Shown here in pieces: positions 42,734 through 51,999 of a stretch of DNA of 64,000 nt. The stretch is from contig JAILOG010000011.1 in NCBI GenBank assembly GCA_024690965.1, positions 43,085 through 107,084 of the forward strand, read 5' to 3'. A model generated the notes under the pieces. It saw only the letters and a program-made list of their open reading frames with translations, had not been told where the DNA came from and ran no database searches. The stretch comes from Clostridiales bacterium (GTDB taxonomy: Bacteria > Bacillota > Clostridia > Oscillospirales > Acutalibacteraceae). The position numbers and the translations under genes are program-made. Every line of letters starts with the position of its first letter. Position 1 is the stretch's first letter.

Positions 42734-43927
42734 ATGAAACACGGTTTTTATTTCAGATTTTATAAGATATTCCGCAACGAGGCAATATGCTGCGCGTTAT
42801 CAAGCCTTGCGTATATGCTTTATTGCGTTATATTTATATTTAAAAAAGCCGTCCGAAAAAAGAAGATTGCTTTTATGACGCCCGAAAAGGCAAAAGAGAT
42901 TATAAATAATACTTATCCCCGCCCTAAATCCGAGCCTGTTTACATAAATCCCGAAATAAAGGAAGATTTGGATTTATCAATTGTGATCCCCGTTTATAAT
43001 TACGCCGAAATATTGGAAAAGAATATTATTTCCGTGCTGAACCAAAAGACAAAGTATTCGTTTGAAGCGATTTTTGTTGACGACGGCTCCACTGACGGCG
43101 CACGTGATATTCTGAAAAAATATGAAAACCACCCAAACGTAAAGCTCATTTTTCAGGAAAATATGGGGATCGGCGGCGCGAGAAATACGGGAATAAACGC
43201 CGCTTCTGGTAAATATTTGATGTTTGTTGACTGTGACGACACCGTTCACGACGATATGGTGGAGACTCTGTTAGACCGAGCCTATAAGGACAATCTCGAT
43301 ATGGTAATAGCGGCACATAATCTTGTGAAAGAAAAAGACGGAGAAGTTTATGAGATCGTTCCCAATATTTGTCCGCAAAAGAACCTTATGGCATACAAAA
43401 ACGGCGACGAAATAATGAATTATCCCGGCTTGCCGTGGGCAAAGGTATACAGACGCGAGCTGTGGAATAACGTAAGGTTTTTCCCCGGATATTGGTATGA
43501 AGACACAATCATTCAAACCTTAATATTCCCACAGGTCAAATCTTACGCCTATATCCCAAAGGTTGTATACGAGTATAAATGGTATGAAAAGAACTTTTCG
43601 CACACGCAAAGCGATTCGAAAAAAATACGAACAATAGAAAGATATTGGCTTCTTATTGAGATTTTGGAAAAGTATGAGTCGCTTGGCTTAAATAAAGATG
43701 CTATGTTTTACACATCGCTTTTAAAGCACTTTTCGTGCTATTATTATCCTTTTATAAAGGGGCTTGATGAAAGCATAGTAGAAGCGTTGTTTGTTTTGGC
43801 AAAAGAGGAAATAAAGAAATACAAACCGAAGGAACACAGAGAATTGCCGTTTGTTTTAAGAAGCACGGAAAAAGCGTTTGACACCGGCGACATAAGCTTA
43901 TGGCAATTATCGAGCTGTTATCAATGA
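42734..43927 (+). CDS. Family 2 glycosyltransferase
   Basis: The protein has 397 residues. An N-terminal extension with a hydrophobic segment (about 18-38) precedes the GT-A domain: DLSIVIPVYNYAEILEKNI (about 75-93), FVDDGSTDGA, and the metal-binding DCDD in MFVDCDDTVHDD. The C-terminal part contains a W/Y-rich KWYEKNFSHTQSD segment. It transfers an activated sugar in surface-polysaccharide assembly; donor and acceptor cannot be read. The ATG at 42734 follows AAAAAGGTGAAA. Its TGA overlaps the ATG of the next glycosyltransferase. Confidence 0.88.
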   Translation: MKHGFYFRFYKIFRNEAICCALSSLAYMLYCVIFIFKKAVRKKKIAFMTPEKAKEIINNTYPRPKSEPVYINPEIKEDLDLSIVIPVYNYAEILEKNIISVLNQKTKYSFEAIFVDDGSTDGARDILKKYENHPNVKLIFQENMGIGGARNTGINAASGKYLMFVDCDDTVHDDMVETLLDRAYKDNLDMVIAAHNLVKEKDGEVYEIVPNICPQKNLMAYKNGDEIMNYPGLPWAKVYRRELWNNVRFFPGYWYEDTIIQTLIFPQVKSYAYIPKVVYEYKWYEKNFSHTQSDSKKIRTIERYWLLIEILEKYESLGLNKDAMFYTSLLKHFSCYYYPFIKGLDESIVEALFVLAKEEIKKYKPKEHRELPFVLRSTEKAFDTGDISLWQLSSCYQ

Positions 43928-44658
43928 GTATGAAAAAGATATCATTAATTACCGTTTACAACAATAAAAAGCTACTTGATGAAATGCTTCTCTCCGTAAA
44001 AGGACAAAAAGATGTAGATGTTGACTGTGTTATGATAGACAACCGACAGAAAGCGTTTGGTAGTGCTGCCGCCGCGCTAAACTACGGTGCAGAGAAAGCC
44101 GAAGGCGATGTGCTTGTGTTTTTGCATCAGGATATAGAATTTTTATCGGACGCTGCGCTTGAACAAATTTACGATTTTGCCGTCGAAAACAAAAACGTGA
44201 TTTTCGGGGCGGCAGGCGTGAAAAGCAGAAAAGAAGATACGTCGGGCAAGGTATTTACTTCTATGTACGCGGGAGAAAACAAAGTGAAAAACACTTCTCT
44301 TGATAAAGCGACAGAATGTTTTACTTTAGACGAATGTTTGATAGCCTGTCACAGGGATTGTATGAAAAACATTGCCTTTGACGAGAAAACCTGCGACGGT
44401 TGGCACTTATACGGTGCAGACCTTTGTTTACAGGCGGGGCTTGACTCGAATTTAAGGGTTATGGTTATACCTATGGATTATGTTTGGCATAAATCAAACG
44501 GTAATGCCGACAGAAGCTATCACAAAACGCAAAGCGAGCTTGCCCGTAAATACAAAGGAAAATATGATATAATCAACACAACTAACGGATTTCAATACAC
44601 AAACGGCTTTAAGAGATTTGTTGCCAATATTTACAGAAAGCTGCGGTATAATATTTGA
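43924..44658 (+). CDS. Glycosyltransferase (GT-A type)
   Basis: A 244-residue protein that starts at the ATG overlapping the previous stop (ATGA at 43924); a second ATG lies two codons later. GT-A features are KKISLITVYNNKKLLDEML, CVMIDNRQKAFGSAAAALNYG, and VLVFLHQDIEF, where a His-Gln-Asp replaces a plain Asp-x-Asp. This pattern is typical of a GT2-related group that includes streptococcal rhamnan transferases. The C-terminal WHLYGADLCLQAG segment is conserved in that group. It is second in the polysaccharide operon. Confidence 0.82.
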   Translation: MSMKKISLITVYNNKKLLDEMLLSVKGQKDVDVDCVMIDNRQKAFGSAAAALNYGAEKAEGDVLVFLHQDIEFLSDAALEQIYDFAVENKNVIFGAAGVKSRKEDTSGKVFTSMYAGENKVKNTSLDKATECFTLDECLIACHRDCMKNIAFDEKTCDGWHLYGADLCLQAGLDSNLRVMVIPMDYVWHKSNGNADRSYHKTQSELARKYKGKYDIINTTNGFQYTNGFKRFVANIYRKLRYNI

Positions 44659-44660
44659 TT

Positions 44661-45644
44661 ATGGACAGAATATCGGTGGTTATACCCGCTTATAACTGCG
44701 GGAATACAATAAAAAGATGTGTGCAAAGCATACAAAGTCAAACTTATGATAATATTCAAATTGTTATTGTAAACGACGGTTCTGCGGATAACACGGAGAG
44801 TGTGCTGGCGGACCTGCAAAGCGCTTACGATAATATAAAAGTTATTTCTATCCCCAACGGAGGCGTTTCTCACGCGAGAAATGTGGGCATTGACAACGCT
44901 GATGGGGATTATATAGGATTTGTTGACGCCGATGATTATGTTGACCCGGAAATGTACGAAACTCTCATAGAATTAATACATAAACACGGTGTAAAAATAG
45001 CTCATTGCAGTTATAAGAATATTGAAGGAGCGCATATTCACCGTGTGGGCGACACAGGAAGAATTATCATACAGGATCACAATGAGGCAATAAAATGTCT
45101 TCTCGGTGGAAAATATTTTATAGGTTCTCTTTGCAACAAATTGTATAGAAAAGAATTATTTGAAAATGTAAGGCTAAGCGAGGAAATTAAGTTCAACGAA
45201 GATATACTTGCCAATTTTGAGCTGTTCAGGCAGGTTGATAAATCTGTTTACATAGATAAGGCGTTTTACTCTTATGTGTCGTGCGAGCAAAGCGCGACTC
45301 ATAAATCCAGCTCCGCAAGGTCTTTGATGGGACCGGAGCAGGTCGCGTTGGTTGCAAGGAAAATATCGGAATACTCCAAAGGAGAGGAATACGAATATGA
45401 AGCAACGGAAAGATACGCGAAAACCTCGTTAAATTTATATAAAAATTATGTGTTTTTTGCAGGTGAAAATATAAATCAAAAAAAGAAGAAATTAAAACCC
45501 GAAATAAAAAAATGCAGAAAATACTATACAGGTAAAAATGATAAAGTATCATATTCTTTGTTAATGTATTTTCCGTGGCTTTATAGGCTTGTGTATCGGG
45601 TATACAGTAAACACAGGGTCAAAAAGTTAGACCCCGAACAATAA
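44661..45644 (+). CDS. Family 2 glycosyltransferase
   Basis: A 327-residue classical GT2: [20 protein letters not shown] (about 3-22), [26 protein letters not shown], and DADD in [13 protein letters not shown]. The C-terminal region is Lys-rich. The ATG at 44661 is two codons after a TTG (44655) that overlaps the previous stop. It is the third glycosyltransferase in a row, followed after 29 bp by rmlA. Confidence 0.9.
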   Translation: MDRISVVIPAYNCGNTIKRCVQSIQSQTYDNIQIVIVNDGSADNTESVLADLQSAYDNIKVISIPNGGVSHARNVGIDNADGDYIGFVDADDYVDPEMYETLIELIHKHGVKIAHCSYKNIEGAHIHRVGDTGRIIIQDHNEAIKCLLGGKYFIGSLCNKLYRKELFENVRLSEEIKFNEDILANFELFRQVDKSVYIDKAFYSYVSCEQSATHKSSSARSLMGPEQVALVARKISEYSKGEEYEYEATERYAKTSLNLYKNYVFFAGENINQKKKKLKPEIKKCRKYYTGKNDKVSYSLLMYFPWLYRLVYRVYSKHRVKKLDPEQ

Positions 45645-45673
45645 AACTATATCAGATAACGGAAGGTGAGATT

Positions 45674-46570
45674 ATGAAAGGCATTATTTTGGCAGGAGGC
45701 TCGGGCACACGTTTGTATCCGCTTACAAAAGTAACATCAAAACAATTGCTGCCTGTTTATGACAAACCGATGATATATTATCCTTTATCGGTTCTTATGA
45801 ACGCGGGCATAAGAGAGATTCTTATTATTTCCACGCCGCAGGATACACCGCGTTTTGAGGAGCTTTTGGGCGACGGCAGCCAGTTCGGCATAAAGCTTTG
45901 TTATGAGGTTCAGCCTTCACCCGATGGCCTTGCACAAGCCTTTATAATCGGTGAAAAATTTATCGGTGACGACAATGTCGCGATGATCTTAGGCGACAAT
46001 ATTTTTGCCGGACACGGGCTTAATAAACGTTTGCGCGCCGCCGTAAGCAACGCGGAAAACGGCAAGGGCGCGACTGTGTTCGGATATTATGTAGACGACC
46101 CCGAACGCTTCGGAATCGTGGAATTTGATAAGAACGGCAGGGCGATCTCTATAGAAGAAAAGCCTGAAAAGCCAAAAACAAATTATTGCGTTACCGGATT
46201 GTATTTCTACGATAACAATGTAGTAAATTATGCCAAAAACTTAAAGCCCTCTAAAAGAGGTGAGCTTGAGATAACCGATCTTAACCGTATATATCTCGAA
46301 AGCAACGCCTTAAATGTCGAGCTTTTGGGACAGGGCTTTACTTGGCTTGATATGGGAACGCACGAAAGCCTTGTGGACGCCACCAACTTTGTTAAAACCG
46401 TAGAAGATCACCAGCACAGAAAAATATCCTGCCCCGAAGAAATTGCCTATTTAAACGGCTGGATAACAAGAGAAGATGTGCTGAAAATATATGAGGTAAT
46501 GAAGAAAAACCAATACGGTCAATATCTAAAAGATGTTCTCGACGGTAAATATATTGACGCATTAAGCTGA
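45674..46570 (+). CDS. rmlA: Glucose-1-phosphate thymidylyltransferase
   Basis: A 298-residue enzyme that makes dTDP-glucose, the first step of dTDP-L-rhamnose synthesis. [18 protein letters not shown] is the nucleotide-binding signature; [27 protein letters not shown] (metal Asp) and [20 protein letters not shown] are all diagnostic of RmlA. Normal length. It has an AAGGTGAG ribosome-binding site. Confidence 0.98.
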   Translation: MKGIILAGGSGTRLYPLTKVTSKQLLPVYDKPMIYYPLSVLMNAGIREILIISTPQDTPRFEELLGDGSQFGIKLCYEVQPSPDGLAQAFIIGEKFIGDDNVAMILGDNIFAGHGLNKRLRAAVSNAENGKGATVFGYYVDDPERFGIVEFDKNGRAISIEEKPEKPKTNYCVTGLYFYDNNVVNYAKNLKPSKRGELEITDLNRIYLESNALNVELLGQGFTWLDMGTHESLVDATNFVKTVEDHQHRKISCPEEIAYLNGWITREDVLKIYEVMKKNQYGQYLKDVLDGKYIDALS

Positions 46571-46583
46571 GGAGGTTTTTGAT

Positions 46584-47609
46584 ATGACAATTATTGTAAC
46601 AGGCGGAGCAGGATTTATCGGCTCAAATTTTATATTCTATATGCTTAAAAAACACCCGGATTACAAAATTATTTGTCTTGATTGCCTTACATACGCGGGA
46701 AATCTTTCAACACTCGCTCCCGTAATGGATAACCCGAATTTCAGATTTGTAAAGGAAGATATAACAAACAGGCAGGCGGTTTATAACCTTTTTGAGGAAG
46801 AACATCCCGATATGGTTGTAAATTTCGCCGCAGAAAGCCACGTTGACCGCTCGATAGAAAACCCTGAGGTTTTTCTGAAAACAAATATACTCGGAACACA
46901 GGTCTTGATGGACGCTTGCCGTAAATACGGCATTACAAGATATCATCAGGTGTCTACCGATGAGGTTTACGGCGATCTGCCGCTTGATAGGACGGACCTG
47001 TTCTTTACGGAAGAAACACCCATACACACAAGCAGCCCTTATTCATCATCAAAAGCTGCCGCCGATCTGTTGGCGCTGGCTTACTACCGCACTTATAATT
47101 TGCCTGTCAGCATATCAAGATGTTCAAATAACTACGGACCATATCACTTCCCCGAGAAGCTCATACCGCTTATGATAGTAAACGCTCTTGCTGATAAACC
47201 TCTGCCCGTATACGGAAAAGGCGAAAATGTCCGCGATTGGCTTTATGTTGAAGACCACTGCAAGGCGATAGACTTAATAATACACAACGGAAGAGCAGGA
47301 GAGGTCTATAACATAGGCGGACATAATGAGAAAAGAAATATAGACGTTGTAAAGCTTATTTGTAAGGAGCTTAACAAGCCCGAAAGCCTGATAACATACG
47401 TTACCGACCGCAAGGGCCACGATATGCGCTACGCCATTGACCCCACAAAGATCCACAATGAGCTTGGCTGGCTTCCCGAAACAAGCTTTGACGAGGGTAT
47501 AAAGAAAACCGTTAAGTGGTATCTTGAAAACCGAGATTGGTGGCAGGAGATAATAAGCGGCGAATATCAGAATTACTACAAGAAAATGTACGAAAACAGG
47601 GGCGCGTAA
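46584..47609 (+). CDS. rmlB: dTDP-glucose 4,6-dehydratase
   Basis: A 341-residue extended short-chain dehydrogenase. NAD motif GGAGFIGSNF (about 7-16), HVDRSIENP, the STDEVYGDL segment with the catalytic Thr-Asp-Glu, and Y-x-x-x-K (PYSSSKAAAD) are visible. RSNNYGPYHFPEKLIPLM-like sequence (CSNNYGPYHFPEKLIPLM) completes it. It makes dTDP-4-keto-6-deoxyglucose. It follows rmlA by 13 bp. Confidence 0.98.
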   Translation: MTIIVTGGAGFIGSNFIFYMLKKHPDYKIICLDCLTYAGNLSTLAPVMDNPNFRFVKEDITNRQAVYNLFEEEHPDMVVNFAAESHVDRSIENPEVFLKTNILGTQVLMDACRKYGITRYHQVSTDEVYGDLPLDRTDLFFTEETPIHTSSPYSSSKAAADLLALAYYRTYNLPVSISRCSNNYGPYHFPEKLIPLMIVNALADKPLPVYGKGENVRDWLYVEDHCKAIDLIIHNGRAGEVYNIGGHNEKRNIDVVKLICKELNKPESLITYVTDRKGHDMRYAIDPTKIHNELGWLPETSFDEGIKKTVKWYLENRDWWQEIISGEYQNYYKKMYENRGA

Positions 47610-47611
47610 TA

Positions 47612-48508
47612 ATGAAGGTTTTTGTAACGGGTGTGGGCGGACAGCTCGGACATGATGTAATGAATGAGCTTGACCACTGCGGGCACAATTGTATAGGCTC
47701 CGATATTATCGATAGCGTTGATAACGGATTTCCGTATATAAAGCTTGATATTACCGACAGTGAAGCGGTAGATGAAACTCTCTTAAAAGAAAAGCCCGAC
47801 GCGGTCATCCATTGTGCTGCTTGGACAGCGGTAGACGCTGCGGAGGACGCGGAAAACAGAGAAAAAGTTTTCGCGGTAAATGTAACAGGAACAAAAAACA
47901 TAGCTCTTGCCTGCGAAAAACTTGATTGCAAAATGGTTTATATAAGCACCGACTATGTTTTTAACGGCAAGGGTACAGAGCCTTGGCAGCCCGACTGCAA
48001 GGATTACGCACCGCTAAATGTTTACGGCGAAAGCAAGCTTAAAGGAGAACAAGCCGTAACAAGCCTTATTGATAAATACTTTATTGTAAGAATTTCGTGG
48101 GTGTTCGGTTTAAACGGCAAAAATTTCATAAAAACGATGCTGAATGTCGGCAAAAAGACTGACACAGTAAAAGTTGTAAACGACCAGATAGGCACGCCGA
48201 CCTATACTTACGACTTGGCAAAGCTTTTGGTCCAAATGGTGCAAACGGACAAATACGGCTTTTATCATGCCTCTAACGAGGGTGGATATATAAGCTGGTA
48301 TGATTTTTGCAAAGAGATATACAGTCTGGCAGGATTTAAAACAAAGGTTTTGCCTGTTTCCACGGCGGAATACGGACTCAGCAAGGCAAAAAGACCGTTT
48401 AACAGCAGACTTGACAAAAGCAAGCTTAAAAAAGCAGGATTTTCTCCGCTGCCGCCCTGGCAGGACGCGGTTAAAAGATACTTAAAGGAGTTAGAGCAAA
48501 TTGAGTAA
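47612..48508 (+). CDS. rmlD: dTDP-4-dehydrorhamnose reductase
   Basis: The protein has 298 residues. The NAD(P) motif GVGGQLGHDVMNEL, the WTAVDAAEDAE segment, STDYVFNG with the catalytic Thr, and YGESKLKGEQ (Tyr-x-x-x-Lys) mark RmlD, the last step to dTDP-L-rhamnose. The ATG at 47612 lies 2 bp after the rmlB stop; the open frame extends upstream inside rmlB, but that is not the start. Order here is A-B-D-C rather than the common A-C-B-D. Confidence 0.97.
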   Translation: MKVFVTGVGGQLGHDVMNELDHCGHNCIGSDIIDSVDNGFPYIKLDITDSEAVDETLLKEKPDAVIHCAAWTAVDAAEDAENREKVFAVNVTGTKNIALACEKLDCKMVYISTDYVFNGKGTEPWQPDCKDYAPLNVYGESKLKGEQAVTSLIDKYFIVRISWVFGLNGKNFIKTMLNVGKKTDTVKVVNDQIGTPTYTYDLAKLLVQMVQTDKYGFYHASNEGGYISWYDFCKEIYSLAGFKTKVLPVSTAEYGLSKAKRPFNSRLDKSKLKKAGFSPLPPWQDAVKRYLKELEQIE

Positions 48509-49088
48509 TTTTACCTTTACAAAGACAAAAATAGACGGTGTAATAATTGTAGAAACAAAAACTTTCGGCGACAACCGCGGATATTTTATGGAAACGTATG
48601 AACAGCGCAAGTTTGCCGAGGGCGGTATTACCGCAAAGTTCGTGCAGGATAATCAGTCAAAATCCGTAAAAGGTGTTTTGCGCGGGATACATATGCAAAA
48701 AAAACACCCTCAGGCAAAGCTTGTAAGGGTAATAAAAGGCACTGTTTATGACGTCGCGGTGGATTTGAGAGAAGGCAGCCCCACATACGGAGAATACGTC
48801 GGCACCATTCTTTCGGATGAAAACAAAAGGCAGTTTTTTATTCCGCGCGGATTCGCTCACGGGTTTTTGGTGTTGTCGGATGAAGCCGAGTTTGTGTATA
48901 AATGCGACGAGTTTTATTATCCCGACGACGAGTTGGGTATAGCGTGGAACGACCCCGGCATTGGCATACAGTGGCCGAACTTAATGGGTGAATACAGAGG
49001 CTCTGCAAGCGCCGAGGGGTATTTTTTAAAGGACGGAACAAAGATAATCCTTAGTGAAAAAGACGAAAAATTGAAAAATTTGAATTAA
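48501..49088 (+). CDS. rmlC: dTDP-4-dehydrorhamnose 3,5-epimerase
   Basis: A 195-residue cupin. GVIIVETKTFGDNRGYFMETY, VKGVLRGIHMQ (catalytic His near residue 61), and RGFAHGFLVLSDEAEFVYKCDE are diagnostic. The start is TTG at 48501, which overlaps the end of rmlD by 8 nt behind AAGGAG; no ATG fits. It ends the operon. Confidence 0.97.
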   Translation: MSNFTFTKTKIDGVIIVETKTFGDNRGYFMETYEQRKFAEGGITAKFVQDNQSKSVKGVLRGIHMQKKHPQAKLVRVIKGTVYDVAVDLREGSPTYGEYVGTILSDENKRQFFIPRGFAHGFLVLSDEAEFVYKCDEFYYPDDELGIAWNDPGIGIQWPNLMGEYRGSASAEGYFLKDGTKIILSEKDEKLKNLN

Positions 49089-49156
49089 ACTATTAAGGTA
49101 TAATTAAATATTGTATTTACAGATTTTAATTTGATTAAAATTCATATTAAAAAATC

Positions 49157-49205
49157 AGCTCCGCAGTGCCCGTTGTGCCTGGCATTTGCGGAGCTTTCGT
49201 CTTTT
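49157..49205 (+). terminator. Terminator of the polysaccharide operon
   Basis: AGCTCCGCA (49157-49165) pairs with TGCGGAGCT (49187-49195), with an inner TGCC/GGCA stem, followed by TTCGTCTTTT. Confidence 0.85.
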
Positions 49206-49248
49206 ACTGAAAATTTAAAACTTAAAATTTAAAAATGAATAATACAAA

Positions 49249-49285
49249 GCGAAAATCCCGCCACTTACGTGACAGGATTTTTGCT
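49249..49285 (-). terminator. Terminator of the tRNA cluster
   Basis: GCGAAAATCC (49249-49258) pairs with GGATTTTTGC (49275-49284) with slight mismatch. On the minus strand it follows tRNA-Lys and ends in TTTTCGCTTTG. Confidence 0.65.
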
Positions 49286-49286
49286 T

Positions 49287-49362
49287 TGGTGACCCATCGG
49301 GGATTCGAACCCCGGACACCTTGATTAAAAGTCAAGTGCTCTGCCGACTGAGCTAATGAGTC
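49287..49362 (-). tRNA. tRNA-Lys (anticodon TTT)
   Basis: A 76-nt gene: acceptor GACTCAT/ATGGGTC (with two G-T/G-U-type pairs), anticodon arm CTTGA-CTTTTAA-TCAAG, T arm CCGGG-GTTCGAAT-CCCCG. CCA is encoded. Confidence 0.96.
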
Positions 49363-49369
49363 AAATATA

Positions 49370-49447
49370 TGGGGTGGGTAATCGGACTTGAACCGATGGT
49401 CTCTGGTGCCACAAACCAGCGCTTTAACCAACTAAGCTATACCCACC
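49370..49447 (-). tRNA. tRNA-His (anticodon GTG)
   Basis: A 78-nt gene with the extra 5' G(-1) opposite C73, a hallmark of tRNA-His. Acceptor GTGGGTA/TACCCAC, anticodon arm CTGGT-TTGTGGC-ACCAG, encoded CCA. Confidence 0.96.
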
Positions 49448-49452
49448 GTAAG

Positions 49453-49529
49453 TGGCGCGCCAAAAGGGACTCGAACCCCTGGCCTACTGCTTAGAAGGCA
49501 GTTGCTCTATCCAGCTGAGCTATTGGCGC
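49453..49529 (-). tRNA. tRNA-Arg (anticodon TCT)
   Basis: A 77-nt gene: acceptor GCGCCAA/TTGGCGC with discriminator G, anticodon arm ACTGC-CTTCTAA-GCAGT, T arm with GGTTCGAGTCC, encoded CCA. Confidence 0.96.
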
Positions 49530-49534
49530 ATTTC

Positions 49535-49608
49535 TGGAGCGGGTGATGGGAATCGAACCCACACGACCAGCTTGGAAGGCTGGGGTTCTACCACTGAACT
49601 ACACCCGC
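49535..49608 (-). tRNA. tRNA-Gly (anticodon TCC)
   Basis: A 74-nt gene: acceptor GCGGGTG/CACCCGC, anticodon arm CCAGC-CTTCCAA-GCTGG, T arm GTGGGTTCGATTCCCAT, encoded CCA. It is the first gene of a four-tRNA transcript on the minus strand (Gly-Arg-His-Lys). Confidence 0.96.
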
Positions 49609-49629
49609 ATTTTTTTAGCGGCAGAAAGT

Positions 49630-49658
49630 ATAATATCAGATTTTGTATTTAATGTCAA
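49630..49658 (-). promoter_or_regulatory. Strong promoter of the four-tRNA cluster
   Basis: On the minus strand, TTGACA (complement of 49653-49658) and TATTAT (complement of 49630-49635) are 17 bp apart, about 22 bp before tRNA-Gly. Confidence 0.82.
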
Positions 49659-49881
49659 GCATTATTTAAAAAACTTGATAAAAAAATTAACAAAGCAACA
49701 TGGCTGTATTTTCTTTAATTTAAAAACGGTCAAATAGCTTTTGATTAACATAATTTACAAACAGGGCAGGCGCTTTTGATTTGGCGTGTTATATATGTGT
49801 TATTCTTGCAATTTGTGCAAACCGATATTCCTATATCCGAAAAAAAATTAACTAAAACTCAATCTTCTTTGTAAGTTGATA

Positions 49882-49910
49882 TTGAAATTTTGTATTTTAT
49901 ATTGTATAAT
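49882..49910 (+). promoter_or_regulatory. SigA-type promoter of nth
   Basis: TTGAAA (49882-49887) and consensus TATAAT (49905-49910) are 17 bp apart, 26 bp before the chosen ATG. Confidence 0.7.
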
Positions 49911-49935
49911 GTTGAAAAATAAGGATAGTGTCACA

Positions 49936-50562
49936 ATGGATTTAAAATTCAAAGCGGAAAAAGCGGTAGAAATATTGGAAAACGAATATCCGGAGGCTGT
50001 GTGTTCACTGAGATATGACGCCCCTTTTCAATTGCTTGTGGCAACAAGACTTGCCGCCCAGTGTACAGACGCACGGGTAAACATTGTCACACCCGTATTG
50101 TTTAAAAAATTCCCTGACATATCTTCAATGGCGGACGCCGATGTTTGTGATATTGAAGAGTGTATAAAAAGTTGCGGACTTTATAAAACAAAGGCGCGTG
50201 ACATAAAGCTTTGCGCCGAGATGCTGAGGGATTATTTCGGTTGCAGCGTCCCCGATAATATGGAGGACCTGCTTAAGCTGCCGGGCATAGGCAGAAAAAC
50301 AGCCAATCTTGTGCTTGGTGACGCGTTCGGAAAAAGCGCGGTCGTGGTTGACACTCATTGCATAAGAATAACGAAAAGACTGGGCTTTCATAATATAAAA
50401 GATGCGGTAAAAATCGAAAAGATATTAAAAGACGTTTTGCCAGCGGATAAATCCAACGATTTTTGTCACAGACTTGTTTTGCACGGACGCGCGGTTTGCA
50501 CCGCGAGAAGCCCCAAATGCGACAATTGCGGTTTAAGAGATATATGTGATAGAAATATTTGA
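49936..50562 (+). CDS. nth: Endonuclease III (DNA glycosylase/AP lyase)
   Basis: A 208-residue base-excision repair enzyme. Helix-hairpin-helix LPGIGRKTANLVLG contains the nucleophile K121, and D139 lies in VVVDTHCIR; these match the E. coli Lys120/Asp138 pair. The C-terminal Cys-x6-Cys-x2-Cys-x5-Cys (CTARSPKCDNCGLRDIC) binds a 4Fe-4S cluster. The ATG at 49936 follows AAGGAT; the longer open frame starts within the promoter. Confidence 0.97.
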   Translation: MDLKFKAEKAVEILENEYPEAVCSLRYDAPFQLLVATRLAAQCTDARVNIVTPVLFKKFPDISSMADADVCDIEECIKSCGLYKTKARDIKLCAEMLRDYFGCSVPDNMEDLLKLPGIGRKTANLVLGDAFGKSAVVVDTHCIRITKRLGFHNIKDAVKIEKILKDVLPADKSNDFCHRLVLHGRAVCTARSPKCDNCGLRDICDRNI

Positions 50563-50608
50563 TATTAAAACAGATCAGCATAATAAATGTAAAGCGAGGG
50601 GACGGATA

Positions 50609-51535
50609 TTGGAAAATTTGATTTATAATTCTGCGGCGAAAAAGCTGAAAGAATATTATGCATCTCCTTTGTGCCTGATTGCTTTTGTTTTTGCGTGCGG
50701 ATGCTTTTTGACATCTGTAATCACGACAATTATGGGAGCAATGGGAGCAACTTCCAACTTGCTTTCGAGAATAGAAGAGTATACTTATTTGCCCGAAGGG
50801 TTCAGTTATTCTCAACTTACAGGCACAAATACGATAATTGCCGATGTTATCGGGTGCCTTACCGTGGGGTTGCTCGCAGCTGCCGTGGGACTTATATATT
50901 TTATGTCTAAACACGATAAATCACCCTCCGCAGGCTTTACTATAATACATATATATGGTATAATAGGAATAATATTTTCAGTGTTGCTTGGTTTACTATT
51001 GGTGTTGTTGCTGATTTTAGGAATAATACTTATGGCTAGCGGCGGGCTGTTAACGAATATGCTCGGGTCTTTTGATCTTGGAAGTATATATAAGGATACA
51101 GCCTTTAATTCCGGTGAATATTACGGACACGACATAGGCTCGTATTTCTTCGGTATGTTTACTGTTGCGTTTATTGTAGTCTTTTTCATTTTACTTGTCG
51201 TATTTGTACTTTGCCTTATGTATTTCATAAATATGACAAGATATTCCTCTTCCATGAAAAAGGGTTTGAGAGAACCGTATTTGCATATAAAAGGCGCGGG
51301 ATTTTTCGGTGTGTTCTCAATTATAATGGGAGCCTTTATGATCATAGGCGCGTTAAACAGCGTATCGCTGTTTACATATGACCCTGCGCTCGCGATAATT
51401 TCGATTATCGGAATACTTTGCTATGCTGGAGTGTATATTTCTTTCGGCATACTTGCGGCAGGCTTTAAAAAATATGCCGTTACTGTAAACAAAGAGCTTG
51501 AGGCGCAATATAATAGTTATGCGCGCGGTTTTTAA
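50609..51535 (+). CDS. Polytopic membrane protein of unknown function
   Basis: A 308-residue protein if translated from TTG 50609 (behind GAGGGGACGG); the frame is open from GTG 50546, which overlaps nth. About six hydrophobic segments are seen (near 20-45, 75-100, 112-145, 180-210, 235-258 and 265-290). Extracytoplasmic loops are short and Tyr/Ser/Gly-rich. I do not recognise the family; the helix arrangement resembles small DUF-type membrane proteins of clostridia. It is followed after 30 bp by another short membrane-anchored ORF, so the two may work together. Confidence 0.65.
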   Translation: MENLIYNSAAKKLKEYYASPLCLIAFVFACGCFLTSVITTIMGAMGATSNLLSRIEEYTYLPEGFSYSQLTGTNTIIADVIGCLTVGLLAAAVGLIYFMSKHDKSPSAGFTIIHIYGIIGIIFSVLLGLLLVLLLILGIILMASGGLLTNMLGSFDLGSIYKDTAFNSGEYYGHDIGSYFFGMFTVAFIVVFFILLVVFVLCLMYFINMTRYSSSMKKGLREPYLHIKGAGFFGVFSIIMGAFMIIGALNSVSLFTYDPALAIISIIGILCYAGVYISFGILAAGFKKYAVTVNKELEAQYNSYARGF

Positions 51536-51565
51536 GTATAGTTAAGAACAAATTTTGCCTCAGGG

Positions 51566-51868
51566 GTGAGAAAAACGATTGGCACAAGAAGAGCAATAAG
51601 AGTTGTTATTATCCTGCTGACAGTGTGGGCTGTGTTTTTCTTTACCGATTTTACTCTCGCAAGCAATAATCACGACCCTGTCTTTTGCTTGTCTGCGGAG
51701 TATTATGCAGAGGGTAACAAGGATTTTTTGGGCTTGTTTTATAAGATACAGAAAACTACTTTTGTAGACGATAATCAAAACGTGCAAACAACATATGTTC
51801 TGTCTCCCTGGATATTTGACAACGCGCAATATAACTTTAGCGTTGGCTCGATTGTCTACAAAAAATAA
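51566..51868 (+). CDS. Short secreted or membrane-anchored protein of unknown function
   Basis: A 100-residue protein starting with GTG at 51566; CAGGGG lies only a few bases upstream, so the start is uncertain. A hydrophobic helix (about 10-31) is followed by a polar domain of about 68 residues containing one Cys. The order positive residues, helix, polar domain suggests a signal anchor. No family recognised. It probably shares a transcript with the preceding membrane protein gene. Confidence 0.55.
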   Translation: MRKTIGTRRAIRVVIILLTVWAVFFFTDFTLASNNHDPVFCLSAEYYAEGNKDFLGLFYKIQKTTFVDDNQNVQTTYVLSPWIFDNAQYNFSVGSIVYKK

Positions 51869-51897
51869 TTAAATTGTCTAAAATAAATGCTTTAAAT

Positions 51898-51906
51898 TGT
51901 TATAAT
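51898..51906 (+). promoter_or_regulatory. Extended -10 promoter of the SH3b repeat protein
   Basis: TGTTATAAT (51898-51906) matches an extended -10 element (TGnTATAAT). No -35 box at normal spacing is seen (TTGTCT is 21 bp away). A hairpin AGATAG/CTATCT follows in the leader. Confidence 0.5.
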
Positions 51907-51999
51907 GTTAGCATAGATAGTTTTAAGACCGTTGTGAATCTATCTTGCTGCCGCAATTTTGCATTATTTTAAATATAATAAAAATGGAGGTATACTATC

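Larger units (their letters stand above)
49609..49935. other. Divergent promoter region between the tRNA cluster and nth
   Basis: This 327-bp AT-rich gap has the tRNA-cluster promoter (minus) at 49630-49658 and an nth promoter (plus) at 49882-49910. Nothing else is recognised. Confidence 0.65.
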